DNA from: Anthoceros angustus
Lineage: Eukaryota; Streptophyta; Anthocerotopsida; Anthocerotales; Anthocerotaceae
Direction of reading: 5' to 3'
Assembly: GCA_010909165.1 (NCBI GenBank)
Contig: MU008199.1
Span: 266,248 to 330,247, forward strand
Length of the DNA stretch: 64,000 nucleotides
Positions 62,091-64,000 of the stretch are shown here, piece after piece. A program made the position numbers and the translations under genes. Within the stretch, counting starts at the first letter, position 1. The number at the start of each line of letters is the position of its first letter. Under the pieces are notes generated by a model that was not told the origin of the DNA, ran no database searches, and saw only the letters and a list, made by a program, of their open reading frames with translations.

Positions 62091-64000
62091 AGTCGACGTG
62101 TTTCAAGAAAAAGGATCAAATTGTCTGGTCAAGATATGTGCCAAGGCAGCCTAGCTGATCACAGTGGGAAAACGCCGGGAGACATGCTTCAGTAGCAGTG
62201 ATAGAACAGCGATATCGATCATGCTGTCCGCGACACCAGATCAGGGCAGGGGCGTAAGCATAACGCTGCCGAACTTGGCAGCTGCAGTGATCGAAAGTGT
62301 TATCCACTCACAGATCCTGTTACGGCCTCTAGCTATCCCCTTTCCCTTCACATCTTGACGCTTGTGAATGTTCCTCCGCCGTCAGGTGCCACTTGGTCCG
62401 ACTCCTCGAGGGGAATAAATGCTTGGAGCAATGTAAGAACGGACGTTTGTGCACGGATCTGAAATGTCTTGTACGTGTAATATCAAGTCCACCAGGGACT
62501 GGTCCGTTCTCACGGGACTAAATCAACTTGGTTAATGACATTGGTATTCCAGGTCAAAATTGCTCAAGAAAACACCTTCCAAAGTTTGGATGGCCCACGA
62601 AGGCATGATGAATATTTATGATGCGAAATGATACACATGTTCGACCCCAAAAGGGCCAGCCGACCAGCCATCTTTGGGCACTGTAAAGTAATCATATCTT
62701 ATGATAATTTTACAATTTTATTTAATTATTAAAATAAAATTAAAATATAATGTGATGACGAAAACTTTCTCACAAGTGGAGGAGGATACAAGAGGGAGGA
62801 TGCAGGAAGGAGGGAGGGATGGCGGGTGGAAATGATTGGGGAGGATGCCTTGGAGCAATGTAAGAACGGACGTTTGTGCACGGATCTGAAATGTCTTGTA
62901 CGTGTAATATCAAGTCCACCAGGGACTGGTCCGTTCTCACGGGACTAAATCAACTTGGTTAATGACATTGGTATTCCAGGTCAAAATTGCTCAAGAAAAC
63001 ACCTTCCAAAGTTTGGATGGCCCACGAAGGCATGATGAATATTTATGATGCGAAATGATACACATGTTCGACCCCAAAAGGCCAGCCGACCAGCCATCTT
63101 TGGGCACTGTAAAGTAATCATATCTTATGATAATTTTACAATTTTTAATTATTAAAATAAAATTAAAATATAATGTGATGACGAAAACTTTCTCACAAGT
63201 GGAGGAGGATACAAGAGGGAGGATGCAGGAAGGAGGGAGGGATGGCGGGTGGAAATGATTGGGGGAGGATGCCGGAGCAATGCCGGGTGGAAATGATTGG
63301 GGGAGGATGTAGGAGGATGCGGGAGGGAGTGATGGCAGGTTGGAGTGATTGTGGGAGGATATAGGAGGTGCAGGAGGGAGCGGTGACAGATGCGGGAGAA
63401 GGGGAAGAGTATTGTGGGTGCCAAAATATGACTAATCAATCATCAGATATGGGGGTTGTTGATGTGGGTGTAGGCAAAGAGTATTGTGAATTCTAAAATA
63501 TGAATGATCAATCATCCAATATGGGTTTTTGAAGAGTATTGCGAGTGCTAAAATTTGAATGATCAAATCATCGGATATGGGTTCTTGAAGAGTATTGTGA
63601 GTGCTAAAATTTGAATCGATCGTTTCATATTTCTTCCCGAAGTTTGGAAGTGTTGGAATTCTTGGAGACATGTGGCCAGGCTCTTTGCACCTTCCTTTTC
63701 TTCCCGAAGTTTGGAAGTGTTGGAATTCTTGGAGACATGTGACCAGGCTCTTTGCACCTTCCTTCTGTCCTCATGAGCGGTCATATTTGATATGCATATT
63801 TGATATGCCCACCACTGACTTCCAAAATTAGTTGCTTTTTGTTTTTTAATTTTAGCATCATACGATATATTTTCCAATCCTTTACAATCCCTTTGTATCT
63901 TAATTTACATCTGATTTTAGAATTATTAAAATAATAGTTCTCGAATCCACGAGGTAGCGATTGTTTGAGCAAATTACCGTCTTCAATAGCCCAATATTTC
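62091..64000. repeat. Intergenic block, copy of 46,250-47,716, running off the window
   Basis: Same minisatellites and unique words in the same order as behind PPR4, with one extra internal tandem duplication (62,432-63,265). No gene seen. The match is still perfect at the last base, so the duplication extends beyond the window. Confidence 0.85.
62432..63265. repeat. Tandem duplication of about 417 bp
   Basis: TTGGAGCAATGTAAGAACGG begins at about 62,432 and again at about 62,849, and the following 400 bp match nearly base for base. The PPR4 side has this segment only once (46,578 onward). Confidence 0.85.

Noticed and set aside
1-64000. tRNA or rRNA genes
   Set aside because: No cloverleaf with conserved A and B boxes or rRNA core sequence was recognised by eye; a covariance-model scan was not possible here.

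Overview
The window is nuclear DNA of a land plant. Two things dominate it: a cluster of seven intronless PLS-class pentatricopeptide repeat (PPR) genes with C-terminal DYW cytidine-deaminase-like domains (about 27.9-61.7 kb), and decayed Ty3/gypsy and Ty1/copia retrotransposons (0-27 kb). The DYW domains are unusual. They carry K-P-A-V-A where ordinary DYW proteins have the PG box, and they end in G-R-P or G-Q-P instead of D-Y-W, while keeping the HxE and zinc-binding residues. This matches the variant (DYW:KP type) associated with lineages that perform reverse U-to-C organelle editing: hornworts, ferns and lycophytes other than Selaginella. I cannot choose among these from the sequence.

Left part (0-27 kb). 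A stand-alone LTR lies at 97-2263. A 1.2-kb tandem duplication (2762-5213) carries two broken copies of a beta-class amino-methyltransferase-like coding region, with DPPY-like, KP-x-LL and D-G-C-A-G-S motifs. A gag-zinc knuckle-protease element without visible polymerase follows (6.6-8.7 kb). A complete but heavily mutated minus-strand Ty3/gypsy element (11,448-20,367) has two LTRs, a tRNA-Asp-like primer site and a 5-bp target duplication. It is nested inside another coding sequence (10.8-11.4 kb and 20.4-20.6 kb). Next comes an AT-richer stretch with several minisatellites and small remnants of a retroviral-type protease and a copia RNase H (22-27 kb).

Right part (28-64 kb). Seven PPR paralogues occur in the order PPR1(+), PPR2(+), PPR3(+), PPR4(+), PPR5(-), PPR6(+), PPR7(+). 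Only PPR4 (42,620-45,829) is an unbroken reading frame. PPR2, PPR5 and PPR6 are interrupted at one to three places. PPR1, PPR3 and PPR7 are badly broken. Every copy has, upstream of the PPR tract, a segment resembling the PDF motif of the plant organellar single-stranded-DNA-binding (OSB) proteins, so the cluster appears to descend from one OSB-PDF/PPR/DYW fusion. Copies differ mainly in the number of roughly 306-bp PLS triplets (3 to 9 internal units). PPR3 looks like a chimera formed by unequal crossing-over between PPR2 and PPR4. The PPR4 block with its downstream DNA (to at least 47.7 kb) is repeated as the PPR7 block up to the window end.

Almost all frame breaks between duplicate blocks are losses of one unit from a homopolymer, a dinucleotide or another short direct repeat. 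Either these are assembly errors in a duplicated locus, or the locus decays by slippage or microhomology deletion. Read data would decide.
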